A stretch of DNA of 64,000 bases from Fusobacteriaceae bacterium (GTDB lineage Bacteria; Fusobacteriota; Fusobacteriia; Fusobacteriales; Fusobacteriaceae). The DNA lies in the NCBI GenBank assembly GCA_031272775.1, contig JAISTB010000012.1:1-64000 (forward strand), read 5' to 3'. The translations under genes were made by a program, and so were the position numbers. The notes below the pieces were generated by a model. It did not search any database, was not told the DNA's origin, and worked only from the letters and a program-made list of their open reading frames with translations. This document shows positions 45,781 to 54,170 of this stretch, one piece after another (within the stretch, counting starts at the first letter, position 1; each line of letters starts with the position of its first letter).

Positions 45781-47022
45781 TTACAAATTGAGTTTCATCA
45801 GTTCATTGATCATTTCCCGTTCTTTATGCGGGTATAAGTGACCATAGATTTTTTGTGTGATATCCGGACTTGCGTGTCCCAGTCTTTTCGCAATTAAGAT
45901 GACGTCCATATTCTTACTAATAAGTAAAGACACATGCGAATGTCTGAAATCATGGAGACGCACAAATTTTTTTGGATCTCCGGGGTATCCTCGGTTGCCT
46001 TTTTTTCCAATCTTTTGTGTTCCTTCAACTATTCCAAAGGCTTCACGTAGTGCCCAATTTTTTTGTCGTTCTATCTGATCTTTAGAACAAGGGAAAAGCC
46101 GGAATTGTGGATCAGGATCGACCAATCGATCAATATAAGTCTTCAATGAATCTTTTAGTGAAGGCGTAATTGCAATCTGGCGCTTTCCATTAACTGTCTT
46201 GGGGTCTTGAACAAGATCATGGCCAAATAACCTTATATATGTATGACGAACGTTGATTATGCTATTTTCCAAATCAACATCCATGACTCTCAGTGCCAAG
46301 AGTTCTCCAATTCGCATTCCTGTACCGAAGAGAACTTCAAAGATCAACTTGTATACACGCCCCATTGAAGTACTATCGTCAAATGCTGCGATAAAGGTCT
46401 TGAACTCATCTAATGTCAAAAAAGACATTTCATGCTGAGTTCGAGCAGTGCCCATGTGTTTAACATCACGAAGCGGGTTGACGGCAAGTTTTTTGATCTT
46501 GATTCCAAAGTTAAATATACCACTTAATATCGAGCTCATTGATCTAAGGGTTGTTTTTTCGTATGGTTGTCCAGTTTTGGCAGACAACTCTGTTCGTTTT
46601 CTCGTCTGCCATTCGATAATGTCGTAATTAGAAATCTTTGAAGCCACGTAATGACCGAAATCAGGCATTATATGATTTCTAACAAACACTTCCTTATTTC
46701 TTTGAACCCCCGGCCGAACTCTGCTCTTGGATTCAAGCAGAAATTTTTCGATCAATTCAGAAAACATGAAAGGCTTTACCAAACATCCGTTTTCTTTGAA
46801 TTCTTTTTCAAGCGCTTCAAGTTCATTTTTTCTTATCCGTTCGGCTTTTTCTGCTTCATCCTTCGTCAAAAAACCTTCTTTGGTGTATGCCTTCTTTTTT
46901 CCTGTCTCAGGGTTGAATCCTTGAAATTTATATCCCCAATTTTTTTTGCTTTTATTTTTCCTCTTTTTTTCATCAAGCAGTTTCTGATATGATTTTCTCT
47001 TGCTTATTTCGTATACTGGCAT
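45781..47022 (-). CDS. int: Tyrosine recombinase/integrase of the mobile element
   Basis: 413 residues. N-terminal arm-binding region rich in Lys/Arg (GYKFQGFNPETGKKKAYTKEG), SAM-like core-binding domain (about 85-190) and catalytic domain. The catalytic residues are present: Arg in GTGMRIGE, H-x-x-R in LHDFRHSH, His in GHASPD and Tyr in QKIYGH. Resembles integrases of integrative conjugative elements and phages of the Tn916 type. Its start lies within the end of the excisionase-like gene. Integrates and excises the element; the target is not identified. Base composition is more AT-rich than the chromosome. Confidence 0.93.
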   Translation of the reverse strand: MPVYEISKRKSYQKLLDEKKRKNKSKKNWGYKFQGFNPETGKKKAYTKEGFLTKDEAEKAERIRKNELEALEKEFKENGCLVKPFMFSELIEKFLLESKSRVRPGVQRNKEVFVRNHIMPDFGHYVASKISNYDIIEWQTRKRTELSAKTGQPYEKTTLRSMSSILSGIFNFGIKIKKLAVNPLRDVKHMGTARTQHEMSFLTLDEFKTFIAAFDDSTSMGRVYKLIFEVLFGTGMRIGELLALRVMDVDLENSIINVRHTYIRLFGHDLVQDPKTVNGKRQIAITPSLKDSLKTYIDRLVDPDPQFRLFPCSKDQIERQKNWALREAFGIVEGTQKIGKKGNRGYPGDPKKFVRLHDFRHSHVSLLISKNMDVILIAKRLGHASPDITQKIYGHLYPHKEREMINELMKLNL

Positions 47023-47266
47023 CTTCTCGTACTCCTGTTCTCAGATCTTCCAATATCAGTTCGATTTCTTCATCATTCAAAAAAAGTTTTTGTAAAAATA
47101 ATTTCGCTGGCACATAAGCCGGCCGTATTATTTTTCCCTTTTTTTCAAGTTCATTGTTGAATTCTCTGACGACCTGATATGCCTTACACTTGCTACATCC
47201 CATTATCACTCTGACCTGTTCGACATCCAGCCAAAATATTCTGGCCAAATCTTCAAATCTTCGCAT
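46973..47266 (-). CDS. Small DNA-binding protein, probable excisionase
   Basis: 97 residues from ATG 47266, which follows GGGAG; an earlier ATG at 47287 lacks a site. A predicted helix-turn-helix reads IMGCSKCKAYQVVREFNNELEKKGK, a pattern I know from small ICE and prophage proteins beside integrases. Size, position and overlap with int suggest a recombination directionality factor. No direct evidence for excision activity. Confidence 0.65.
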   Translation of the reverse strand: MRRFEDLARIFWLDVEQVRVIMGCSKCKAYQVVREFNNELEKKGKIIRPAYVPAKLFLQKLFLNDEEIELILEDLRTGVREDASIRNKQEKIISETA

Positions 47267-47298
47267 TTTCACTCTCCCATAACCCATATAAATTTATG

Positions 47299-47775
47299 TT
47301 ACAATGTTTGTAACTGATGCACAACTTTTGTTTTTATCTCTTCAAGCAACTGCATTTTTTTTGCTAAAGTATTTGCTTTTGTACTGTAGATTTCCATCTT
47401 TTTTTCGATATATTTTATCTGTCTTTCAAGCTCTATATGTGTTCGCCCTATTGGAGTCTTTCCCCATATTACCTTTGATTCTGCAAGTATCGGATGTTTC
47501 TTTCTTATCCTATCAAGATCAAGCGCTTCCAATTTTTCCGTAAAATCCTTTTCGGATAAAGAAAAATCAACCTCGAAAAGATTACTCAAATGATCAAGTT
47601 CCTCCGAATACACAGGCCTCAATCCTTTTTCAATCTTTGATATAATTGATTTTTCAGATCTCCCTATTATTTGAGCCATTTGCATAAGCCCAATATCAAA
47701 TTTGATTCTTACAAGTTGTAAATTTTTACCAATAATCTTGCGATTTTCAATTTCCTGTCCGGTTTTCTGTCTCAT
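47299..47775 (-). CDS. XRE-family regulator of the mobile element
   Basis: 158 residues from ATG 47775 (AGAAGGAG upstream). Helix-turn-helix at about residues 15-70 (LVRIKFDIGLMQMAQIIGRSEKSIISKIEKG), then a coiled-coil C-terminus (about 100-158). First gene of the regulator-xis-int unit. It probably represses its own promoter by binding the 20-bp palindrome in the leader and so controls excision. Confidence 0.82.
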   Translation of the reverse strand: MRQKTGQEIENRKIIGKNLQLVRIKFDIGLMQMAQIIGRSEKSIISKIEKGLRPVYSEELDHLSNLFEVDFSLSEKDFTEKLEALDLDRIRKKHPILAESKVIWGKTPIGRTHIELERQIKYIEKKMEIYSTKANTLAKKMQLLEEIKTKVVHQLQTL

Positions 47776-47801
47776 ATATTCTGCTCCTTCTGTTACGGTA
47801 A

Positions 47802-47821
47802 ATATTTTTCCGGAAAAATAT
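47802..47821. promoter_or_regulatory. 20-bp perfect palindrome, candidate operator
   Basis: Half-site ATATTTTTCC followed by its reverse complement. It lies between the -10 box of the promoter at 47832 and the start codon of the XRE gene, where a bound repressor would block transcription. Confidence 0.7.
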
Positions 47822-47831
47822 AACCTCCACA

Positions 47832-47860
47832 ATTATAGCATAAACACGGCCTTTTGTCAA
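47832..47860 (-). promoter_or_regulatory. Consensus sigma-70 promoter of the XRE-xis-int unit
   Basis: Minus strand: TTGACA (47855-47860), 17 bp, TATAAT (47832-47837). A 10-bp palindrome TGTGGCCACA sits upstream at 47880-47889. Confidence 0.9.
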
Positions 47861-48146
47861 CACTGAAGCTAAATTTTCGTGTGGCCACAATCTAATCCGC
47901 TGTATTTTTGAAATTTCGAAAATTCAAATTTCGTTTTAGCCACTTTACTCAATAAAAGTAAAAAATATTTTTTCCTTAATACCAATATATGTAAAATAAT
48001 ACAATTTCCATCACAACAACAATCTAATATCCTTAAAAAAAGAAACTCGTAATCGAATTTCCTTTTCTTTTTTCATTGTATCACGTATGATACCCTTTCT
48101 TGCCGTCCAACTCCCAAAATTCACAAAAACCGATCCTTTTTATAAA
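47861..48146. other. AT-rich spacer
   Basis: No gene found. Besides TGTGGCCACA (47880-47889) there is an inverted repeat GTATCA-N4-TGATAC at 48078-48093. The rest is AT-rich with poly-T and poly-A tracts. Confidence 0.6.
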
Positions 48147-48632
48147 CCTCCGGCGGGCCGTGAGCCACGACAGGCATGGGTTAGCCGTGAGCCACGGCGG
48201 GCATCGGTTATTGGCTGATCACTGAAGCCAGCTGAACTCTACTATCCGACTTTCACGACCTGCAAATGGAAATAAGTAATTCCCACATCCGACGGTCACG
48301 CAGTGATCCTCGGTCTGGGTACTAGAAACAGAAACAAACTGGTGGACACTTCCACAAAATTATGACTGTCTCCGACAGCGCGGGAGCCCCGTGACGGCGT
48401 CGGTTATTGGCGGGCATTATCCGTCAGCGAAATCTCCTCATGCAAGTTGATCTTAATTCGCGTGCAATTCTGGGGGGCCGCCGCTGCCAAGCCGGCCGGA
48501 GGCCGAAACAACAACCTGACGTCCCCTCCCCCATGCCAGTTGGGGCGCCGGGGTCCTGGCTGGCATGGGTTATGTCCAAGCACATAAACTTCTCACCCAT
48601 TGGGTGAAAACTTTTCACCCGTTGGGCGATAA
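48147..48632. repeat. Mosaic GC-rich repeat locus 1
   Basis: Non-coding. Block order: leading CCTCCGGCGG block with GAGCCACGRCRGGCAT (48147-48220), CTATCC block, 70-bp conserved block ending GGTGGACACTTCCAC (48284-48355), a GGGAGCCCCGTGACGGCGTCGGTTAT block (about 48395), then a long block from GGGGGGCCGCCGCTGCC to TATGTCC (48472-48577) whose arms CCATGCCAG/CTGGCATGG can pair, and two palindromes at 48591-48632. Each block recurs in other spacers of the element. The locus lies downstream of the mipA-like gene. Confidence 0.85.
48591..48632. repeat. Two adjacent copies of the CACCC-N3-GGGTG palindrome
   Basis: First copy CTCACCC-ATT-GGGTGAAAA, second a degenerate TTTTCACCC-GTT-GGGCGATAA. They sit 8 bp beyond the mipA-like stop codon, so they could act as its terminator. 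Confidence 0.8.
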
Positions 48633-48639
48633 CTTTTCC

Positions 48640-49398
48640 TTAAAAAACAAACCTCAATCCAACACCGCCATAAAACTGAACATTCGTTTTGACGATGTCA
48701 GATTTCTGCACTTCTTTTTCAAAAAGCTCCATGCCGCCAAATAGATTTAGCGCCGCATTATCTGTAATTCCCATCTCCAGCGACAGATCAAAACAGCCGC
48801 TAAAAACGGATTTTCCCCTATAAGTCTTCGTAATTCCCAAATTTTCTGCTACTTCCCGAGCATTTATTCCCAAAAAGTGATCGATATAGCTTCTACTATA
48901 ATATCTCGCAGAAAGAGACGGAATAAGTGTGAACCTATCGGGTAGTTCAAATGTTTTCCCAAATAAAGCCGTTGCTTTGATTCCCTTTTCTCCCCAATAC
49001 CCACTGAAATCAGTAAAAAAGTCATCAGAGAACATGGCTTCAATTGATCCTCCGACAGCCGGGAAAGATTTTCTGTCTCTGATCTCATCATACCCACCTT
49101 TGAAATCAGTACTTTTGGCTGACCATCCATCAAAATATCCAATCAAGGGATTGGCCACAAGTGAAAAGCGAAATCCAGATTCTTCATATACGATTACACC
49201 AAATTCAAGCGGGCTTCGTAAGAAGACGCGATCAAATTCAAAATTCACTGCGGGAATTGCGACAATTGCCGCATCAGCGTGATACAGTGTTTTGTTATAG
49301 CTCCCCATAAGTCCTACTGAATTGGCTGGAGTAATCTCATCTCCGGCAAAAGCCAGAGAAGTTGTAAGCAAAGTAAATATCATCAGAATTTTTTTCAT
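48640..49398 (-). CDS. MipA/OmpV-like outer-membrane protein
   Basis: 252 residues. Signal peptide about 1-18 (cleavage near AFAG). The mature part is a series of amphipathic strands with aromatic girdles and ends in VGLRFVF, a C-terminal phenylalanine signature of outer-membrane beta-barrels. FLRSPLEFGVIVYEESGFRFSL and NPLIGYFDGW resemble the MipA/OmpV family. AAAAGGAGCAC precedes the ATG. It is the last gene of the transfer cluster, 23 bp after virB4. MipA-type proteins are not usual parts of Trb systems; a role in envelope adaptation or entry exclusion is only a guess. Confidence 0.7.
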   Translation of the reverse strand: MKKILMIFTLLTTSLAFAGDEITPANSVGLMGSYNKTLYHADAAIVAIPAVNFEFDRVFLRSPLEFGVIVYEESGFRFSLVANPLIGYFDGWSAKSTDFKGGYDEIRDRKSFPAVGGSIEAMFSDDFFTDFSGYWGEKGIKATALFGKTFELPDRFTLIPSLSARYYSRSYIDHFLGINAREVAENLGITKTYRGKSVFSGCFDLSLEMGITDNAALNLFGGMELFEKEVQKSDIVKTNVQFYGGVGLRFVF

Positions 49399-49421
49399 TT
49401 TGTGCTCCTTTTCGATTAGAT

Positions 49422-51965
49422 TTATGCAACCGAGAATACAGAATTACGAGAAATTTTCTTTTCTGTCTCATCTTCGGCAGCCATGAGTTTTTTTGTAAGT
49501 CGCAATATAATTTCCCCATTCAAGCTCTTGTAATCAAGCCACAGAGAATTGAATCGGTCAACATCAAATGTACCGTTTGGCTTTGTACAAGCCACTTTGA
49601 TCTCTATAGCCTTGGCCTGATCCTGTTTGCTGGAAGCCGCCACATAACAAAGCTCCAATTTGGAAAGCGCCAACTCAAAAAGTCGTGATCCTTCCGGATT
49701 CTTAAAATAATACTGTCTTTTGGGAATTGATAACGCAATTCTCGAAATTTCGGTTTCATTCAAGCCAAATCCAACATAGCTTTCCTTCTGGTCAAGTTCT
49801 TTTGCATTCGGATTCGGCAAAAAAATCTTTGTCGGACAATTATCCTTCAACGCAGAAAAAATCTTGGAATTTTTGGCATCACTGATTGACTGCGTGGCAA
49901 ACACAACAAAAGCATTTAATTTCCTGAATGTTTTAAGCCACCTTGATATCCTATGTTCAAACTTCGGATTTGTCAAAAACAGCCACGCTTCATCCAGCAC
50001 AATCATTGTGGGAAACCCTGTAAGAGATGATTCCAATTTGTGAAACAAATAATCCAGAGCCGGTGCAACCGCATTCTTTGATTCAGCCAACTTTTCCATT
50101 TCATAAACAGTAAATTTGGCAGCTCTGAATCTCTCGTTTGCTCCATCAAAATATTTTGCGTAAGTCCCAGAACCGCAATATTGGGCGAGCCCTTCGGCAA
50201 GTTTTGGATCAACACCGGCCAACAAAAACTTAAACGTCTTGATTGTCCTCTTCTCAGGATCATATTTTGCAAGACCAGTCAACGCCTCCCATATTTCTAT
50301 CTTCTTTTGAGGATCCAGAATCATATTTTGATCTTCCAACAGAGTTTCTATCCATTCTTGACACCATTCCCGCTCTTTCTCATCATCAACATTAATAAGC
50401 GGCTGAAAAGCAAGATCGTCATTTTCTCCCAGATCATAAAATTCACCACCGGCCGCATAAGCCAAAACTCTTGAAGATGCCCCCATATCGAATACGTACA
50501 CACGTGCCTCTTTATATCGCAGAAATTGAGCAATCAAAAGCTCCAAAAACACCGACTTACCAGAACCCGTTGGCCCGAACACCAAAGTATGCCCGACATC
50601 CCCAAAATGTAAGTTTAGCCGAAACGGCGTGTTTCCTGTCGTCTGACAATATACAAGAGGCGGTTCATTCAAATGCTTGTTTCTCACATTGCCAGCCCAA
50701 ATGGCCGAAGTTGGCAGCATATGAGCAACAGAAAAAGATGATATTGGCGGCCTTCTGTCATTAGATAAAATATTTCCAGGAATTGTTCCCATAAACGCCT
50801 CGACTGCGTGATAAGTCTCGACAACAGCTGTAAATCCAGCTGTATTGAGGACATTTTTTACAGTTTGCGCTTTCTTTAAAACCACATCCTTATCCCGATC
50901 AAATATCACAGCGGTAAGCGTATAATATCCTATTGAAATTGCGTCATTTTGCACATTCAACATTTCATCTTTGATTTCATGGGCTTTTATGACGGCATCT
51001 CTATCCACATTTGACGGCTGTTTTCCAGTCATTGCCGCAATCATAGAATCTTTGAAACTGTATCTTTTCCCAAACCAACGTTTCCATTGGGTATTGAGCT
51101 CTTTCAATGCAGTCAGTTTATCAAGCGGTATGAACCTTGTTACCAGACGATATTCCATATTGAGTGAATTAAGTGAATCAAGGATTCCCTCATACGAATC
51201 GGAGGGAAAATTCAGAATTGAAACAACCTTGAAATACCTTTCGCCGAGCATAGGCTCTAATCCAGTAACCAAGTCACAATCTGAGAGATAACTATCAAGC
51301 ATTTGAAAAGAGATTTTCGTATCCGGCACTGCAATCGGATGATCTTCATCCGAAACCGTTGAATGATAATATCTGATCTGTTCTTTCGATGTGAGAAGCG
51401 ACAATTTTGGGAAAACCGGGCTCAACATTTGTCTGATATTAGAGACTTCTTGCTTAAACTCCGTGAGATTTTCCATAAAGGTATCTTTGAGCTCATGTTC
51501 AGCGCTTGCTGTAAAGAAAATGTTATTCAGCTTCTTGATATTGTCTATTGGCGGAAAATATGAAATCGTAAGGTAATAATCAGATTCAAAATGAACGCCA
51601 GAAGAAAAGAAACTTTCCCTTTCTTTTTCAACGATAAATACCGGAATTTCTTTGATCCCTTTCGTTACCTGATAGGCATTTGCCTTGGATCGTCTCATTT
51701 CCACATGAAACGCCCAATTTTCATCAAGCCGTTTCAAAGCGTTATTCAGTATCTGGCTCATATTATCAAGCTCCCCTTGGGTTGAGCTTGCCAAATCTGC
51801 GCCTCTATACCTAAAAGTAACCTGAAACCCGCCTGCTTTATTAACCACAATTCCTTCTTCTTCGATGTAAGCCCATGGCAGGGCATGATAAAATCGTGCC
51901 CCCTTGGGTCTAAACTCCCGATAAACCACATCAGTTGTGGATTTTTCGTAATCTCTCCAAAACAT
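49422..51965 (-). CDS. virB4: VirB4/TrbE conjugation ATPase
   Basis: 847 residues. N-terminal region with LPWAYIEEEGIVVNKAGGFQVTF and YRGADL, typical of TrbE; Walker A GPTGSGKS near residue 465, Walker B IVLDEAWLFL and ATQS motif. Powers assembly of the type IV secretion channel and pilus at the inner membrane. AGGAGAAACG precedes the ATG. Downstream of virB3. Confidence 0.95.
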   Translation of the reverse strand: MFWRDYEKSTTDVVYREFRPKGARFYHALPWAYIEEEGIVVNKAGGFQVTFRYRGADLASSTQGELDNMSQILNNALKRLDENWAFHVEMRRSKANAYQVTKGIKEIPVFIVEKERESFFSSGVHFESDYYLTISYFPPIDNIKKLNNIFFTASAEHELKDTFMENLTEFKQEVSNIRQMLSPVFPKLSLLTSKEQIRYYHSTVSDEDHPIAVPDTKISFQMLDSYLSDCDLVTGLEPMLGERYFKVVSILNFPSDSYEGILDSLNSLNMEYRLVTRFIPLDKLTALKELNTQWKRWFGKRYSFKDSMIAAMTGKQPSNVDRDAVIKAHEIKDEMLNVQNDAISIGYYTLTAVIFDRDKDVVLKKAQTVKNVLNTAGFTAVVETYHAVEAFMGTIPGNILSNDRRPPISSFSVAHMLPTSAIWAGNVRNKHLNEPPLVYCQTTGNTPFRLNLHFGDVGHTLVFGPTGSGKSVFLELLIAQFLRYKEARVYVFDMGASSRVLAYAAGGEFYDLGENDDLAFQPLINVDDEKEREWCQEWIETLLEDQNMILDPQKKIEIWEALTGLAKYDPEKRTIKTFKFLLAGVDPKLAEGLAQYCGSGTYAKYFDGANERFRAAKFTVYEMEKLAESKNAVAPALDYLFHKLESSLTGFPTMIVLDEAWLFLTNPKFEHRISRWLKTFRKLNAFVVFATQSISDAKNSKIFSALKDNCPTKIFLPNPNAKELDQKESYVGFGLNETEISRIALSIPKRQYYFKNPEGSRLFELALSKLELCYVAASSKQDQAKAIEIKVACTKPNGTFDVDRFNSLWLDYKSLNGEIILRLTKKLMAAEDETEKKISRNSVFSVA

Positions 51966-51982
51966 TCGTTTCTCCTTTCTCC

Positions 51983-52210
51983 TTACGCTTCATATCGATC
52001 TTCATGCTTCATTGCCGCAAGAAAATGATCAAAAAACTTGGCGTCCTTTTTCGTAAGCCTCACAATCAGAATATGCGTAATGATAAAAATCGGAACAAGC
52101 CATACATTACCATAAAACATGCAAAATCCAATACCGGCATTTAAGATAACGGGAACACGAGCCCCGCCGGCTATAGTAACATCCGTTACAAGAGCTTTGC
52201 AAATTTTCAT
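51983..52210 (-). CDS. virB3: VirB3/TrbD inner-membrane component
   Basis: 75 residues. Short N-terminal part with KALVTDVTIAGGARVP, close to the VirB3/TrbD pattern, then one or two hydrophobic segments (about 20-50). Positioned directly before virB4, as in most systems. I chose ATG 52210; a GTG two codons earlier is possible. Confidence 0.85.
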   Translation of the reverse strand: MKICKALVTDVTIAGGARVPVILNAGIGFCMFYGNVWLVPIFIITHILIVRLTKKDAKFFDHFLAAMKHEDRYEA

Positions 52211-52216
52211 TCTCAC

Positions 52217-53152
52217 TTATACCACCTTCTCGACAATATAATTCTCATCCTTGTATCCAAAAACCGCAACAATCTCTTCGACGATCCTGCTTTTATCTTT
52301 TCGTCTGATAAAAATAACCAAATCTACCACATCGGAAATTGTCCTGCTTTGTGGATTTGCACTTACCTCAGATATATATTGCTCTAATTTCCGCAATCCG
52401 CCAATAACCGAATTTGCGTGAATTGTGCAAATTCCGCCCGGATGACCGGAATTCCAGGCTTTAAGCAAATCCAATGCAGCGCTATCACGAAGCTCTCCTA
52501 CCACAATGCGATCCGGCCGCATCCGCATGGCATGAGCGATCAAATCGCGGATTGATTTTGTTTCACTCGTTTTATAATAGACTCTATTTTCCCCGCAATA
52601 CTGCAATTCTTGCGTGTCTTCGATAATGATGATTCTCTCATGATAAGACGCCATTTCACGTAAAATAGCGTTGCAGAGCGTTGTTTTGCCCGATCCCGTC
52701 CCACCGACCACCAAAATATTCTTATGGTCTTTGACCGCTCTTTCGATTACAGCCTTTTGGCCTTCTGTCATGATTCCGCTTGCGACATAATCCGCAAGAC
52801 AAAACACTTTAATCGCCTTTTTGCGTATTGCGAACGTAGGAATCTTCACAATTGGCGGAATATCTCCATGAAACCGTTCCCCCGACAAAGGTAATTCCGC
52901 ATCAATTACCGGATTTTCCGGATTTACTACCTTATGCACATTGGAAGCAACAAGCCTGATTGCGTTTTGAGCATCATCCGGATCGACCAGCAACCCAGTA
53001 TCTGACATTCCAAAGCCCAGCCTGTCCACCCACAAATGCCCGTCATCATTGAGAAGTATATCAGTAACCTCCTCATCGGCCAGAAAAGTAAGTATCCCTT
53101 CACCCAGCGAATCTCTCAAAATATCCCGCAGATCAGTTCCCTTATCTGTCAT
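52217..53152 (-). CDS. virB11: VirB11/TrbB secretion ATPase
   Basis: 311 residues from ATG 53152 (GGGAGGAA upstream). Walker A VVGGTGSGKTT near residue 150, Asp box IIIEDTQELQ, RMRPDRIVVGELRD and GHPGGICTIHANS, all diagnostic. Hexameric ATPase at the channel base. Overlaps the upstream small gene by 11 bp. Confidence 0.95.
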   Translation of the reverse strand: MTDKGTDLRDILRDSLGEGILTFLADEEVTDILLNDDGHLWVDRLGFGMSDTGLLVDPDDAQNAIRLVASNVHKVVNPENPVIDAELPLSGERFHGDIPPIVKIPTFAIRKKAIKVFCLADYVASGIMTEGQKAVIERAVKDHKNILVVGGTGSGKTTLCNAILREMASYHERIIIIEDTQELQYCGENRVYYKTSETKSIRDLIAHAMRMRPDRIVVGELRDSAALDLLKAWNSGHPGGICTIHANSVIGGLRKLEQYISEVSANPQSRTISDVVDLVIFIRRKDKSRIVEEIVAVFGYKDENYIVEKVV

Positions 53153-53525
53153 TTCCTCCCACTCCCTCAGCACCCAAATCATCTTTTATGTAGCGCCTGA
53201 TCAGTTCTTGCAATTCCTTTTTTCTTGCTGGGCTTGCGATCCTATACCACCTGAAAGCATCACTTGCGTTGCAATCGAAAACGCGCTCCAACTTGGCCTT
53301 GTTTGAAGCTACCGCAAATTCCTTTTCAGCTCTCAGTTTTTTGGCACGTTCAGCGGCCAACTTTGCCCGTTTCCTTTCAGCTTCCAACTTTGCGTCAAAT
53401 AACGCCTCATCTTTGAGATCCAAAATCTCGTCCGTCTCTTCTTTCTCCATTTCCATCACATTCATCACTTCCTTTTCTTCGTCAATTCGTTCATCAAGTT
53501 CTTTTTTCTCTTTCAAAAATCCCAT
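53142..53525 (-). CDS. Small charged coiled-coil protein of the transfer operon
   Basis: 127 residues from ATG 53525 (AAAGGAG 9 bases upstream). The first 85 residues are almost entirely charged helix (ERIDEEKEVMNVMEME, KRAKLAAERAKKLRAEKE). The last 40 contain a compact part FDCNASDAFRWYRIASPARKKELQ. No family recognised. Between virD4 (beyond a repeat locus) and virB11, with which it overlaps, so it is translated with the secretion ATPase genes. Confidence 0.7.
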   Translation of the reverse strand: MGFLKEKKELDERIDEEKEVMNVMEMEKEETDEILDLKDEALFDAKLEAERKRAKLAAERAKKLRAEKEFAVASNKAKLERVFDCNASDAFRWYRIASPARKKELQELIRRYIKDDLGAEGVGGNDR

Positions 53526-53790
53526 TTTCATCAACTCCTTTCAAAACTTTTCACGCTGTTACTAAAACTTAATTTGAGATGCCTCCGGCGGGCCGTGAGC
53601 CACGACAGACATGGGTTAGCCGTGAGCCACGGCGGGCATTGGTTATGGCGGATCACGAAAGCCAGCAAACCCAGCTATCTCGCAATCACAATTATCAGCC
53701 GGATTCCCCGATCAGCTCACATCCGACGGTCACGCAGTGACCTCGGACGGGTACTGGAAACAACAAACTGGTGGACATTTCCACGAAACA

Positions 53791-53809
53791 TTTCACCCAT
53801 TGGGTGAAA
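53791..53809. repeat. CACCC-N3-GGGTG palindrome, copy in locus 2
   Basis: TTTCACCC-ATT-GGGTGAAA, inside the mosaic locus rather than next to a gene. Confidence 0.8.
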
Positions 53810-54143
53810 ACTTTCGAAGTAATTGCCTCCGGCGGCGGGGGCCCCCCCCGACGGCATTGGTTAGCCGGGAGCCCCGGCAGGCATAGATTCTGGCTGATTT
53901 CGAAAGTCAGCAGGAATCTTTTAATGATAGTCCATACCCCAAGAAAAATATCATGAGGGGGCCGCTGCGCTGCTGCTGGCCGAAGGCCAACCAACCTACA
54001 GTTGACCACCCCAAAAAAATCAGGGGAGCCGCCGCCGCTGCCAAGCCGGCCGGAGGCCGAACCAACAAAGTGACGTCCCCTCTCCCATGCCAGTTGGGGC
54101 GCCGGGGTCCTGGCTGGCATGGGTTATGTCCAAACCAAAAAAC

Positions 54144-54164
54144 TTTTCACCCATTGGGTGATAA
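54144..54164. repeat. CACCC-N3-GGGTG palindrome next to virD4 stop
   Basis: TTTTCACCC-ATT-GGGTGATAA, 7 bp after the virD4 stop. On the minus strand the hairpin is followed by AAAAGTTTTTTGG, so it may terminate virD4 transcription. Confidence 0.75.
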
Positions 54165-54170
54165 CTTTTC

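Larger units (their letters stand above)
53581..54164. repeat. Mosaic GC-rich repeat locus 2
   Basis: Non-coding. Order: leading block (53581-53650), B block, conserved 70-bp block (53718-53784), palindrome (53791), second leading block (53826-53890, GGCGGGGGCCCCCCCCGACGGCATTGG, shown for length only in part), B block, GGGGGCCGCTGCGCTGC block (about 53955-54020), GGGGAGCCGCCGCCGCTGCC block (54023-54131) and a terminal palindrome. It separates virD4 from the virB11-virB3-virB4 module. Confidence 0.85.
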
